The notes under the pieces were generated by a model. It worked only from the letters and a program-made list of their open reading frames with translations. It ran no database searches and was not told the DNA's origin. Shown piece after piece: positions 16,906 through 25,832 of a stretch of DNA of 58,108 nt. How positions within the stretch are numbered: the stretch's first letter is position 1; every line of letters begins with the position of its first letter. The position numbers and the translations under genes were made by a program. Source of the DNA: Gammaproteobacteria bacterium (GTDB lineage Bacteria; Pseudomonadota; Gammaproteobacteria; Thiohalospirales; Thiohalospiraceae); NCBI GenBank assembly GCA_014762495.1, contig JABURT010000071.1, positions 1 through 58,108 on the forward strand, in the 5' to 3' direction.

Positions 16906-17499
16906 ATGCGTTGGACGATGGTTGTTATGTTCCTGTTGCTGACGGGATGTAATCAACACGTGAGTCACGGTATCGATGAGGAAACCGGTCTGGCCTACTG
17001 GCAGGTGGAGGATGGCAAGATCTCCCTGCGCCTGGTGCAGCGTACGCCATTGCAGACCCAGAGTTTTTTCCTTGGTCGCGGCTTTACACGGCAACAGACC
17101 GAAACCATCGCCCATGGCTGTGTCTTCCAGACCATCTTCAAGAATATCTCCAACGAGTCGTCATCGCCGGTGGTGTTGAGTTATGACCTCGACCAGTGGG
17201 TGGTTCACCATGATGGTAAGCAACCCCTGAAGACCCGCGAGGCGTGGCAGCAACACTGGCAGGAACAGGGCGTGGCCAAGGCCCAGCAACTGGCCTTCAA
17301 CTGGGCCCTGCTGCCCACCCGCCAGGAGTATCGGCCCGGTGACTATAACTGGGGCATGACCGCCTACGATCTGGCCCCGGGCGGTGAATTCGACCTGACG
17401 GTTCGCTGGCAAGAGGCGGGACAAACGCGCGAGGTGATCATCCATGATCTCAGGTGTTCCACCGATATCGCGCAACCGAATCAAGAGGAGGAATCATGA
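16906..17499 (+). CDS. Uncharacterised lipoprotein
   Basis: The protein has 197 residues and a lipobox LLTGC with C15 as the lipidated residue. The rest is likely beta-rich, with two further cysteines (C68 in AHGCVF and C187 in LRCSTD) that could form a disulfide. AGAGGAGGAGAG gives a strong ribosome binding site. Its stop overlaps the start of the TlpA-like thioredoxin (ATGA), so the two are co-translated and probably act together in the periplasm, perhaps with the lipoprotein as substrate or scaffold. I do not recognise a family. Confidence 0.8.
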   Translation: MRWTMVVMFLLLTGCNQHVSHGIDEETGLAYWQVEDGKISLRLVQRTPLQTQSFFLGRGFTRQQTETIAHGCVFQTIFKNISNESSSPVVLSYDLDQWVVHHDGKQPLKTREAWQQHWQEQGVAKAQQLAFNWALLPTRQEYRPGDYNWGMTAYDLAPGGEFDLTVRWQEAGQTREVIIHDLRCSTDIAQPNQEEES

Positions 17500-18017
17500 A
17501 GTTTGGCCGACTAGGTGTGCTTATGCTGTGCAGTGCAGCATTGTTCAATGCAAACGCCGCCGATAACCAGACCCTGCCGGCGTTGGATAAGCCCTTTATG
17601 GCCCCAGAGTTCACCACCATGAGTGAGTCCGGGAAGAGCCATAGTCTGTCCGACTATCGCGGCAAGCTGGTGATACTCAACTTCTGGGCCAGCTGGTGCC
17701 CGCCCTGCCGATACGAGATGCCCAGCATGGAACGGTTGTGGCAACAGGTACAGGGGAAACCCGTCGTGATCCTGGCAGTCAATGTGGGCGAGGATGCCGA
17801 CACCATCTTTGAGTTTACCGGCCACTACCCGGTATCGTTTCCCCTGTTGCTGGACCAGGACGGTTCCATTATCGACAGCTATCCGGTGAGGGGATTGCCC
17901 ACCACATTTATCATCAGCCCCGAGGGCCGGGTGACCCATCGCATAATTGGAAGTCGGGAATGGGACGAGGCGCAACTGATAGGGCAATTGCTCGAACTGG
18001 CAACCCCTTCGCGTTAA
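17496..18017 (+). CDS. TlpA-like periplasmic thiol-disulfide oxidoreductase
   Basis: This is a 173-residue secreted protein with a signal peptide ending after about residue 22 (ANAADN). The thioredoxin fold carries the redox pair C68-P-P-C71 in WASWCPPC, and the cis-proline loop is GLPTTF. Family members reduce disulfides in exported proteins or cytochrome c precursors. The chosen ATG follows GAGGAGGAATC and overlaps the lipoprotein stop. Confidence 0.92.
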   Translation: MKFGRLGVLMLCSAALFNANAADNQTLPALDKPFMAPEFTTMSESGKSHSLSDYRGKLVILNFWASWCPPCRYEMPSMERLWQQVQGKPVVILAVNVGEDADTIFEFTGHYPVSFPLLLDQDGSIIDSYPVRGLPTTFIISPEGRVTHRIIGSREWDEAQLIGQLLELATPSR

Positions 18018-18078
18018 GACGTCGGTATCCGTTGGGCCGCATAGCCGGAGTCTGACCAGGACACCATAACTTGTATTG

Positions 18079-18195
18079 TCACGAGACATTCAGAATTTTA
18101 GCGCAGATTACAAACAGTCCTGCAAAGACCGCCATGTAGAGGCGGTAGAAATGCTCATCTCCATTGCTACGAACTGATCTAGCCACGCAACTCAT
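18079..18195 (-). CDS. 38-residue single-helix membrane protein
   Basis: A short minus-strand frame encodes a 38-residue protein with a polar, charged N-terminus (residues 1-18), one hydrophobic helix (about 19-35, LYMAVFAGLFVICAKIL) and a short tail. A strong Shine-Dalgarno GAGGAGGG lies 8 bases before the ATG (the complement of about 18204-18211). The strong start site plus membrane helix make it a credible small protein. It is convergent with the TlpA gene. I do not recognise the family; it resembles accessory subunits of respiratory complexes only in size. Confidence 0.5.
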   Translation of the reverse strand: MSCVARSVRSNGDEHFYRLYMAVFAGLFVICAKILNVS

Positions 18196-18685
18196 GGGTC
18201 GAAACCCTCCTCAAAGCCAGGGTCTTGTTAGAACTGACGGACCGTTGTGTGAATGGTACGGGAGTGATTGAATCAGGACAGGACATTTGAGGACTGCGCC
18301 AGCCAGCCTGTTGTGATGTCTCATGATTCTGAGAGGCTATGTGAAGACGCCAGATGTGCCAGGCCTTGAGTTTATTTGAAATGATTTAACTTTAAGTCGC
18401 GCGAATACGGTACTATTTCGAAAGATGCGCTAAACCGTTCCATGACATTGACCGTAATCGTGCCGACCTTTCTAAGCACACGGGTATTCTTAATGGTAGT
18501 GACACTAGATATGTCATCAACTGGGAAACTTGGGTCTGGCTTGTGAATGATTCACTTGCCCCCTCGTATCTATTGAGTAGCTCAAGATTTAGTGGCGATA
18601 GCGTGCCGAGATTTGTGCGAGAATACCTGTAGTATTCGACGGATTGCGGTTTGTTTCAATTAGTGGCTTGTATTCAATATGCAAG
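18196..18685. other. Intergenic region, no feature seen
   Basis: I see no coding frame with a ribosome binding site, no terminator and no repeat in these 490 bases. The length is unusual for this gene-dense window and may hold decayed genes. Confidence 0.45.
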
Positions 18686-18817
18686 ATGAACTTTTACACT
18701 CTGGATGGTCTTGAGTACCATGGTAAACGCTATCGCATGAAAGTCGCGTCTTGCAAGACCTTAACATTAGGCGCCGCGTTACGATCTAAACTGTTGAATA
18801 ATACCGGGATGAACTAA
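18686..18817 (+). CDS. Possible 43-residue leader ORF coupled to transglutaminase
   Basis: The frame starts MNFYTLDGLEYHGKRYRMK and ends in TAATG, sharing its last base with the transglutaminase start. The transglutaminase start lacks an obvious ribosome binding site, so coupling by this ORF is plausible. Its own start lacks a strong Shine-Dalgarno sequence, which is why confidence is low. Confidence 0.25.
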   Translation: MNFYTLDGLEYHGKRYRMKVASCKTLTLGAALRSKLLNNTGMN

Positions 18818-19614
18818 TGTTATTGCGGACAAGTTGCGATTTTATCTTCGAAATCACCGTACCCACACCATTTATTACGATGCTGAGACCGCGCAGCGGC
18901 ACCAAGCAGTGGATTGCCCGCGAGGAATACAGGCTGGTCCCAAGCGTGCCCGTGTATGAGTTCACGGATAACTACAGCAATCTTTGTCAACGGCTGGTCG
19001 CTCCGCCCGGTACGTTTGAGATCCATACAGCGGCGGAGGTGGTGACAGAGGGGAGAATCGAACAGGCCCACGGTGCGCCGTTTGTCGAGATACAAAACCT
19101 GCCGGATGACGTTCTGATTTACCTGTTACCCAGTCGCTATTGTGAGTCCGAATTATTCTTCCAGATGGCGACCGAAATCACGGCCGGTAAATTACCCGGT
19201 TATGATCAGGTCGCGGCCATCGAGTCCTGGTTGCGAGAGACTATCCGCTATGTCCCGGGGAGCAGTGATACGCCTATCTCCGCGGTTGGGGTCAATACGC
19301 GGCAATCCGGGGTCTGCCGAGATCTCTCGCATCTTGGCATCGCGATATGCCGCAGTCTTAGCATCCCGGCACGATTGGTCGTGGGCTATTTGTATAATCT
19401 TGAGCCGATGGATATGCACGCCTGGTTCGAGGCCTATGTTGGCGGTCGCTGGTATACCTTTGATGCGACGCAGACCGTGGCCAGTAGTGGCTATGTCATT
19501 ATCGGCGTGGGTCGTGATGCGGCCGATGTCGCCGTATATAACCAGTTTGGACCGCCCGTCTATCCCAGTGTCCAGAGTGTCGATGTAAGACTCGTCGAGA
19601 GTGACACGCCCTAA
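18817..19614 (+). CDS. Transglutaminase-family cysteine peptidase-like protein
   Basis: The protein has 265 residues: an N-terminal beta domain starting MLLRTSCDFIFEI, typical of bacterial transglutaminase-like proteins, and a core with the triad C167 (QSGVCRDLSH), H201 (DMHAWFEAYV) and D216 (FDATQ). The fold supports peptidase or amide-transfer activity; the substrate is unknown. There is no signal peptide. The start at 18817 agrees with the usual family N-terminus and overlaps a short upstream ORF. Confidence 0.9.
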   Translation: MLLRTSCDFIFEITVPTPFITMLRPRSGTKQWIAREEYRLVPSVPVYEFTDNYSNLCQRLVAPPGTFEIHTAAEVVTEGRIEQAHGAPFVEIQNLPDDVLIYLLPSRYCESELFFQMATEITAGKLPGYDQVAAIESWLRETIRYVPGSSDTPISAVGVNTRQSGVCRDLSHLGIAICRSLSIPARLVVGYLYNLEPMDMHAWFEAYVGGRWYTFDATQTVASSGYVIIGVGRDAADVAVYNQFGPPVYPSVQSVDVRLVESDTP

Positions 19615-19794
19615 CCGACATACTCGGTATCAAATCGGGGCATATCATGAAAAGCTTATTCTTGAGCCAAAGCCCCGATAGTCATGCCCATTCTGACTGG
19701 CTCATACTCCCTGAATAATGATAGTGTGTGAATAATTCAAGCCATGGTTCTTGTACTAAGATATAGATAGGCACGAAACAAATTGAACTTCCAC

Positions 19795-20520
19795 ATGAAA
19801 CTCAGCTTAATTGTGGCCATATTCTGTCTGTGGTTTTTTCTGCCAGCGACGGCAGCGGCCAGTTCAGTTCTAGTTTTCAATACCACCGGCCAACCTCCCT
19901 TGAACAGAGAGGATGGAATGGGTTTTATGGATCGCGTCACTGAAATTGCCTTAAATCGTATTGGATACGATTTGAAACGAATCCAGTTGCCGGCGGAGCG
20001 AGGACTCTCGAATGTCAATAAGGGTCTGGATGACGCGGAAATGTCGCGTATCGCCGGGCTCGAGAAAGTGTATCCCAACCTGAGACGAGTGCCTGAGAAG
20101 ATCATGGATTGGGAGTTCGTCGTATTTTCAAAACGGGATCTGGCCTTGTCAGATGGTTGGCAGAGCCTGGCCGGGGAGGAAGTGGCCTTTATCAACGGCT
20201 GGAAAATACTGGAAAACCAGGTGCCCAGAAGCTCACGCGTTGTTAAGGTGAGAAATGAAGACTTGCTGTTTGACTTGCTTCGCAATGATCGGACGGATTA
20301 TGTGATCTACGAAAAATGGGCTGGCTTGAAGATTATTCACGATCATGGGGATGCAGATATCAAGATGTTGTCACCCCCTCTCGCAGTCAGAGATATGTAT
20401 ATTTATCTAAATAAGCGACATGAGAATCTGATTCCAAAACTATCGGAGGCACTGCGGGGATTGAAAGAGGATGGTACATACCAGCATTTGGAAAAATCCA
20501 TATTGCACAAATTAAAATGA
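19795..20520 (+). CDS. Periplasmic substrate-binding-like protein (SBP family 3)
   Basis: This 241-residue protein has a signal peptide (MKLSLIVAIFCLWFFLPATA) and a bilobal amino-acid-binding-like domain ending with the usual ALRGLKEDGTYQHLEKS segment. No ABC permease or ATPase gene is adjacent, so it may serve signalling or be an orphan binding protein. I chose the ATG at 19795 because it places the signal peptide at the N-terminus; a TTG at 19783 is the alternative. Confidence 0.8.
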   Translation: MKLSLIVAIFCLWFFLPATAAASSVLVFNTTGQPPLNREDGMGFMDRVTEIALNRIGYDLKRIQLPAERGLSNVNKGLDDAEMSRIAGLEKVYPNLRRVPEKIMDWEFVVFSKRDLALSDGWQSLAGEEVAFINGWKILENQVPRSSRVVKVRNEDLLFDLLRNDRTDYVIYEKWAGLKIIHDHGDADIKMLSPPLAVRDMYIYLNKRHENLIPKLSEALRGLKEDGTYQHLEKSILHKLK

Positions 20521-20638
20521 GTTTTTACTATCATTCCAATATCATCGTATTTTTCGGAAACTATATTCCTGACTAAATCAAGTCACGCAATACTGGCAGT
20601 ACTGAGTTTATGATGTCTGCTGTCATTCTGTATTCGTT

Positions 20639-21316
20639 ATGAAAGTCCCAGTATCACAGACGAGTCTTCATCAAAGAATCACCTTGTTGCTGCAGGCAAT
20701 TCTTCTGGGAGAAGTGTTAATTGCAGTATGGAATCAGCAGTGGATGTCTGCGCTGGTAGCGAGTGCCATAATCCTGGTTACGTTAAGCCCGTTTTTTATC
20801 AATAAATTTTTCCGCGTATTTATTCCCCCTGAGTTTGTCCTGCTTGCCGTGCTGTTCGTCTTCGCGTCTTTGTTCCTTGGTGAGGTACGTGGGTACTACA
20901 CTCGGTTCTGGTGGTGGGATCTGGTCCTGCATACCGGCTCAGGATTTCTACTCGGCGTACTCGGCTTTTTACTCGTCCATATCATGAATGAGACGGAAAA
21001 AATTGATGTCCACATGAAACCGGGTTTTGTGGCCTTTTTTTCCTTTGTGTTTGCGGTAGCCGTGGGGGCGGTATGGGAGATATTTGAGTACAGTATGGAT
21101 GTCTTCTTCGGTCTTAATATGCAAAAAGAAATGCTAGGCGATGATTCCGGGCTTACCGATACCATGTGGGATTTAATTGTTGATTCCATAGGTGCCTTGG
21201 TGATCGCAGTCCTGGGTTACAGTTACTTGAAAACGTCAAAGAATGAATCTTTTTTGATTAAATGGATGCATTCGTTCATTAAAAATAATCCAAGGCTATT
21301 CAAGCCCAGGCAGTAA
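20639..21316 (+). CDS. Multi-pass membrane protein, YjdF/DUF2238-like
   Basis: The protein has 225 residues and about six membrane helices. Conserved-looking polar sites lie in or near the helices: WWDLVLHTGSGF, VWEIFEYSMD and TMWDLIVDSIGAL, with D, H, E and D suited to metal or cofactor contacts. The pattern resembles the DUF2238/YjdF family of unknown function. It stands alone, before the convergent dabA gene. Confidence 0.6.
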   Translation: MKVPVSQTSLHQRITLLLQAILLGEVLIAVWNQQWMSALVASAIILVTLSPFFINKFFRVFIPPEFVLLAVLFVFASLFLGEVRGYYTRFWWWDLVLHTGSGFLLGVLGFLLVHIMNETEKIDVHMKPGFVAFFSFVFAVAVGAVWEIFEYSMDVFFGLNMQKEMLGDDSGLTDTMWDLIVDSIGALVIAVLGYSYLKTSKNESFLIKWMHSFIKNNPRLFKPRQ

Positions 21317-21432
21317 GCCACAATTGTTAAGCCTCGGCAAAATCACACAGAGCCATATTAGCGCCTACAAAATCACCAACACGACGACAGAGTGGTCAGT
21401 TGTGTTTCGCTTTTTTTCCAGCTTACCTGGGA

Positions 21433-24024
21433 TTAACGGACAGGATCCCAGTTGGTCTTGCCGAGACGGCGGCTGATCTTTCCATCGACACCGATGTGGA
21501 ACAGATGCAGCCACTTGTTTTCCACCAGTTGGCGGACCGTGTCGTGGCGATCAAGGATGTCGTCGATGGCCGTTTCCGGCGCCTCGACGAATGCGCTTAA
21601 TCTCAGCGGCTCGTGCACCCAGTGCTTGCCATCGTGCAGGGATTGCATGGGCAAACCCACGCGTAGATCGCCACCATTGCCCTCCAATACACCGATGGCA
21701 CCGCCGACGATGTTGTGCAGGACCTTGTTGCCGCTACCGAAGGTGTCGTTGTCTACCACCGAGCCGTAGTACTGCATGTTGATCCAGTTGGCCACGACCA
21801 TGGGCGCGGTGAGGATCAACTCGAGGATCTTGAAACCTTCGTCCTGCTGCCAGTCGTAATCATGCAAGAAGGCGCGGCCCTCCAGGTTGCTGCCGCGTGT
21901 GCGTTCACGCGGCGCAGCGATGAAGGCTCCGTTATTGGCCAGCGCCCACTCCGGACGTACCTGCGACCAGTCGCTGGCACGGCGATAGATATTATCGCGT
22001 ATCGAGTGGTCGTCCTGAGCCGCCAGTCCCATGATTGTGGCACGCTGCATACGTGTCAGTTCGCCGGCCTGTTCCAGCCATTGCTGCAGTTGTGACAGCT
22101 CGGCGTGTAGAGTCCCCGGTACCTCATCGGTATCGAACAACGTGACCGCATCGGTAGTGGTGTCATGCAGTCCGGCGATGAACCAGGTGTCCTGCGGAAT
22201 ATCGATTCCGCGTTCACGCAGGCCTTGGCGAACCTGGGGCTGGTTGAGAATGGCCGTCACCACGCGGGCGCTGGCCTCGCCGGTTTGACCGGCACAGGCA
22301 CCGCAGTCCAGCGCGGTGGCGTGTGGATTGTTGACGGTGCTGCTGCCGTGACCGGTCAACATCACCAGGCGCGCGAAATTGTCGGTCAGGCTCATGGCAC
22401 GCAGGATACGCTCGGCATGATCCAGCCAATCGCTTTCCGGGATACCGGATCCGTCATGCTTGTCACAACTGTGAGCGGTGGTCAGGGGCTCGATGCTCGG
22501 CGTCAGTCGCTGGATGCTGTTGCGGTCCAGGCCCTGGGTGACGGGGTTGGGCACGGGACGGCTCCAGCCGAAGCTGTCCCCCAGCAGCTTGGGCGCATAA
22601 ATAAGCCCGATGGCCTCGACGAAGGAGAAGGCGGACGAGGCGGAGTACTTGAATCCCTTCCACATCTTGGACAGGGCCAGGCTCTGGCGACGCTTGTCCA
22701 CGACACGCTGATTGGTGTCATCGTCCGCCTTGATCCGTTCGCAGATGCGGTTGGCCGGGTTGAACAGCACCGGGACATGGGAGCGGCCCTGGCTGGAGCC
22801 CAGCGGCAGGTACTCGATGAAGATCCCGAAAAAACCGGCGAAGCCCAGGGTCTGTATCCCCGGCGAGACGGTCTCCAGCGAACGGCGAAAGACCTCGGAG
22901 CGTACGTCGATACAGAACGCGGCCTGCACTGCGGGCCGTGTGATTGTCGACTCGCCAATCTTACCGCGCATGCCGTTGCCGATGGCGGCGATCACCTCTG
23001 ACTGAAAACCGATCTCCATGGCGTTGAGCATGATGCGATCGATCTCGGCCGCCGCCCGGCGCTTGGCGGAGGGCGGACGCATGCTGGCCTCGAGCATGTC
23101 ACGCCACTCGGCGGCCAGCGCGGAACTGTACTTCTCCTGGTAGAGCAGGATGTCCCACACCACGCGGATCGCCAGCAGGTCGACGATGGCGTCATCGCCC
23201 TTGCCGTTGAGCTCGGCCTGCCAACGCAGGTAACGGGTATAGGCCGCCCAGCCGCCGATGCTGAGCAGGGAGGCATGCAGGTAGCGCTCGACAGCCTCTT
23301 CGGGAATGGCCAGTTCCTCGATGGCCCAGGCGATGGCCTCGCGTGGGTCTTCGGGCGTGCGCGCGACATCGCGGCGAAAATCGCCGATGCCCATCATGGC
23401 GGGTCCCATGTCGACGCTGGCGGCCTTGCGCCAGGCCGCGTACAGCGACTGGTCACGCCAGGGCATGGCGATCATGGCCTGACCCAGGTCGAAGTAGGCG
23501 GCGCAGTGCAGGCTGATGCGTTCGGTGACAAAGCTGCTCCACAGCCCGCCCTCGACACGCTCCAGGATTCGGCTCATCGGGGCCATGCCCATCTTGGCGC
23601 GGGGCGCGGGCTTGGCCAGGGTCTGTTCGACCTCTTCGACACTTAGCTGGCTGCCGCAACGCTCGATGGCCGCACCCAGGTCGTGTTGGCTAATGCGCCC
23701 GTTCGCCAGTTGTTCACGGTAGTAGTCGCGTGACATATAGATCCCGTGGCCGAGGATGCGGGCCAGGGTATCGGAGCTGTCCTGGAAGCTCTTGTCGCTG
23801 AGACCGAAAAACGGGTTCACCGCGACAAAGTGTTTCAACGGCCACAGCGGGGCGATGCGTGAACAGGCCGTATCGATCTTTTCATCGAGCACGGCGCGTT
23901 GCTCCATGCTGAGGTGGCTGCTGTGGTGGATGTCGGAGTGGTTCGGTTCATCACTCAGCCTGTGTACACCGGGTCTGTTATCTGCGTGCCCGTCTCGAAG
24001 TTGAATGGTGGAGGTCATATTCAT
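21433..24024 (-). CDS. dabA: DabA, inorganic-carbon pump subunit
   Basis: This 863-residue protein (UPF0753/DUF2309) is the beta-carbonic-anhydrase-like subunit of the DAB system. The predicted zinc and active-site set is complete: C371 and D373 in CIDVRSE, H559 in LTGHGSSTV and C574 in ALDCGACAG. The H-to-C spacing of 15 equals that of characterised DabA. Together with DabB it traps CO2 as cytoplasmic bicarbonate using ion-motive force, which supports autotrophic growth. Its start overlaps the dabB stop by 4 bp (ATGA). Confidence 0.95.
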   Translation of the reverse strand: MNMTSTIQLRDGHADNRPGVHRLSDEPNHSDIHHSSHLSMEQRAVLDEKIDTACSRIAPLWPLKHFVAVNPFFGLSDKSFQDSSDTLARILGHGIYMSRDYYREQLANGRISQHDLGAAIERCGSQLSVEEVEQTLAKPAPRAKMGMAPMSRILERVEGGLWSSFVTERISLHCAAYFDLGQAMIAMPWRDQSLYAAWRKAASVDMGPAMMGIGDFRRDVARTPEDPREAIAWAIEELAIPEEAVERYLHASLLSIGGWAAYTRYLRWQAELNGKGDDAIVDLLAIRVVWDILLYQEKYSSALAAEWRDMLEASMRPPSAKRRAAAEIDRIMLNAMEIGFQSEVIAAIGNGMRGKIGESTITRPAVQAAFCIDVRSEVFRRSLETVSPGIQTLGFAGFFGIFIEYLPLGSSQGRSHVPVLFNPANRICERIKADDDTNQRVVDKRRQSLALSKMWKGFKYSASSAFSFVEAIGLIYAPKLLGDSFGWSRPVPNPVTQGLDRNSIQRLTPSIEPLTTAHSCDKHDGSGIPESDWLDHAERILRAMSLTDNFARLVMLTGHGSSTVNNPHATALDCGACAGQTGEASARVVTAILNQPQVRQGLRERGIDIPQDTWFIAGLHDTTTDAVTLFDTDEVPGTLHAELSQLQQWLEQAGELTRMQRATIMGLAAQDDHSIRDNIYRRASDWSQVRPEWALANNGAFIAAPRERTRGSNLEGRAFLHDYDWQQDEGFKILELILTAPMVVANWINMQYYGSVVDNDTFGSGNKVLHNIVGGAIGVLEGNGGDLRVGLPMQSLHDGKHWVHEPLRLSAFVEAPETAIDDILDRHDTVRQLVENKWLHLFHIGVDGKISRRLGKTNWDPVR

Positions 24025-25652
24025 AATTGGGCTCCATAGCTATTGCGTTCGGTAGCGGGTGTCGGCCATACCCTCTGCAACACTCGGGTGATGAATACGT
24101 CGATGTAGAAACCGTTGTAGAGATGGATATAGAGCGCATCGCGCAGGGTGGAGCGACCAGACTTCAGTGCCTGCTGCACCAGCAGCAGTGCGATGAAGAC
24201 GGTAATGATAAGAGCCACCATGAAGTAGTCGAATTTTCCGGCGCCATTGGGCACCGGCATCACACTACCCACCAGGGCCAGTTCGAAGCCGTGGTGCAGG
24301 GTGAAATAGGCGCCGCATACGATCAGGTTTATCACGAGTGCCCGTGACAGGAAGCGGGCACTGGACTGTAGCGATAGGGCCTGCAACATCAACTGGGTCA
24401 TGGCGACGGCGACGATGGCACCGGCGGCCAGCAGCGCGGGCTGTTCGGCGACATGGATCCCGAATAGCTTGCCCATAGCCAGTGTCATGAGGATGGCGAT
24501 AGCGAAGGCGGCGCTCTTGCGCCAGGCCGGGGCAGGTTCACTGTGCAGGTCCAGTGTCGGTGCCCGGAAGCCCTCCACCACGCTGCCGGAGGCGAGGAAG
24601 GCGTGCGCCTTGTAGAGAGAATGTGCCACCAGGTGCAGCATGGCCAGACTGTACAGACCAAGACCGGCCTCCAGCAACATAAAGCCCATTTGCGCGGTAG
24701 TGGACCAGGCCAGGGAGACCTTGACACTGGTCTGGGTCAGCATCACCAGCGAGGCCAGCGCCAGGGTGATAAGACCGACCACGGCTAGCAGTCCCAGCGC
24801 GAATTCCGAGTAGGAAACCACCGGGCTCATGCGGATGACGAGGAAGGCCCCGGCGTTAACAATCCCGGCATGCAGCAGGGCGGAGACCGGTGTTGGCGCC
24901 TCCATCACCTGGATCAGCCAGCCGTGGAATGGGAACTGGGCCGATTTGAGCGCAGCAGCGGTGACGATAAGGATCGCGGCCCAGTGAAGGCTCAGCGGCA
25001 GCTCACCCTGGAAGCCGCTCATGGACTGGAACATGGCATCGAACTGCAGCGTGCCCAGTGCCGAGTTGATCAGGAACACAGAGCCCAGGAGGCAGGCATC
25101 GCCGATGCGGCTGGCGACGAATTTCTTGTGCGCCGCCAGTACCGCGGCGGGGCGTTCGCGATAGAACATCAGCAATTGATGCAGGAACAGACTGGTGGCA
25201 ATCCAGGCCAGGGCGAACATCAGCAGGTTACCGGAGATGATCAGGGTCAGAATGGCGGCCAGGGTCAGGCTGAGCCACTTGTGGAACTGGCCTTGCCTGG
25301 TTTCGCCGTCCAGGTAGTTGCGCGAATAACGCGAGACGATGACGCCGACGAAGGAGACCAACAACAGCATGATCACGGTCACGGTGTTGATATAGGTACT
25401 GATGGAGAAGTTACCCAGATCAGCGGGCAGCTGGAGGGAATACAGGCTCCAGCTCAATGACCCATCGTAGGAATAGAGCCCGGCCACGAGTATGGCACTT
25501 AGCAGAGCCAACCAGGCCGCGCCCATGTTGAGGCTTGCCATGAGCCTGGGCCGGGCGTTGGCCCAGGCCGTGGGGATCAGACCTGTCACCAGCAAGTAGA
25601 GCGGTGTGGTCATGGCCAGAATGATGGTGGCCGTGTTTACCCAGGATTGCAT
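24021..25652 (-). CDS. dabB: DabB, membrane proton-conducting subunit
   Basis: This 543-residue protein has about 14 or more membrane helices and is related to NuoL/MrpA antiporter-type subunits. The proton-channel helices include HGWLIQVMEAPTPVSALLHA and HLVAHSLYKAHAFL. It couples the cation gradient to CO2 hydration by DabA. It is the first gene of the dabBA operon and is divergent from a LysR regulator. A ribosome binding site AGGAGACGTC precedes the ATG on the minus strand. Confidence 0.95.
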   Translation of the reverse strand: MQSWVNTATIILAMTTPLYLLVTGLIPTAWANARPRLMASLNMGAAWLALLSAILVAGLYSYDGSLSWSLYSLQLPADLGNFSISTYINTVTVIMLLLVSFVGVIVSRYSRNYLDGETRQGQFHKWLSLTLAAILTLIISGNLLMFALAWIATSLFLHQLLMFYRERPAAVLAAHKKFVASRIGDACLLGSVFLINSALGTLQFDAMFQSMSGFQGELPLSLHWAAILIVTAAALKSAQFPFHGWLIQVMEAPTPVSALLHAGIVNAGAFLVIRMSPVVSYSEFALGLLAVVGLITLALASLVMLTQTSVKVSLAWSTTAQMGFMLLEAGLGLYSLAMLHLVAHSLYKAHAFLASGSVVEGFRAPTLDLHSEPAPAWRKSAAFAIAILMTLAMGKLFGIHVAEQPALLAAGAIVAVAMTQLMLQALSLQSSARFLSRALVINLIVCGAYFTLHHGFELALVGSVMPVPNGAGKFDYFMVALIITVFIALLLVQQALKSGRSTLRDALYIHLYNGFYIDVFITRVLQRVWPTPATERNSYGAQL

Positions 25653-25793
25653 GACGTCTCCTTCACTCTGCTATCGCTCAGTTACCGCTGTGTGCGGCGT
25701 CCGTATACGTGAACGACGACCGTTACGTATCCCCTGGACGGCAATGTAGCGAAGGCAAAACTAAAGAAAAAATGAATAATTCGGATGATAATG

Positions 25794-25809
25794 ATAGCCT
25801 TAAGGCTAT
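25794..25809 (+). promoter_or_regulatory. Palindrome in the dab/lysR intergenic region
   Basis: ATAGCCTTAAGGCTAT is a perfect 16-bp palindrome midway between the divergent dabB and lysR starts, 24 bp before the lysR ATG. A related word (AGGCCTTGAGGATAGCC) follows it. LysR proteins bind such dyads, so it is the likely autoregulatory and recognition site. Confidence 0.6.
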
Positions 25810-25832
25810 AGTCAGGCCTTGAGGATAGCCAC

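Noticed and set aside
21317-21430. T-run after the membrane protein gene as a terminator
   Set aside because: No stable hairpin precedes the T-run.
24027-25460. Long plus-strand frames opposite dabB and dabA
   Set aside because: They are antisense to well-supported genes and lack domains, so they are shadows.
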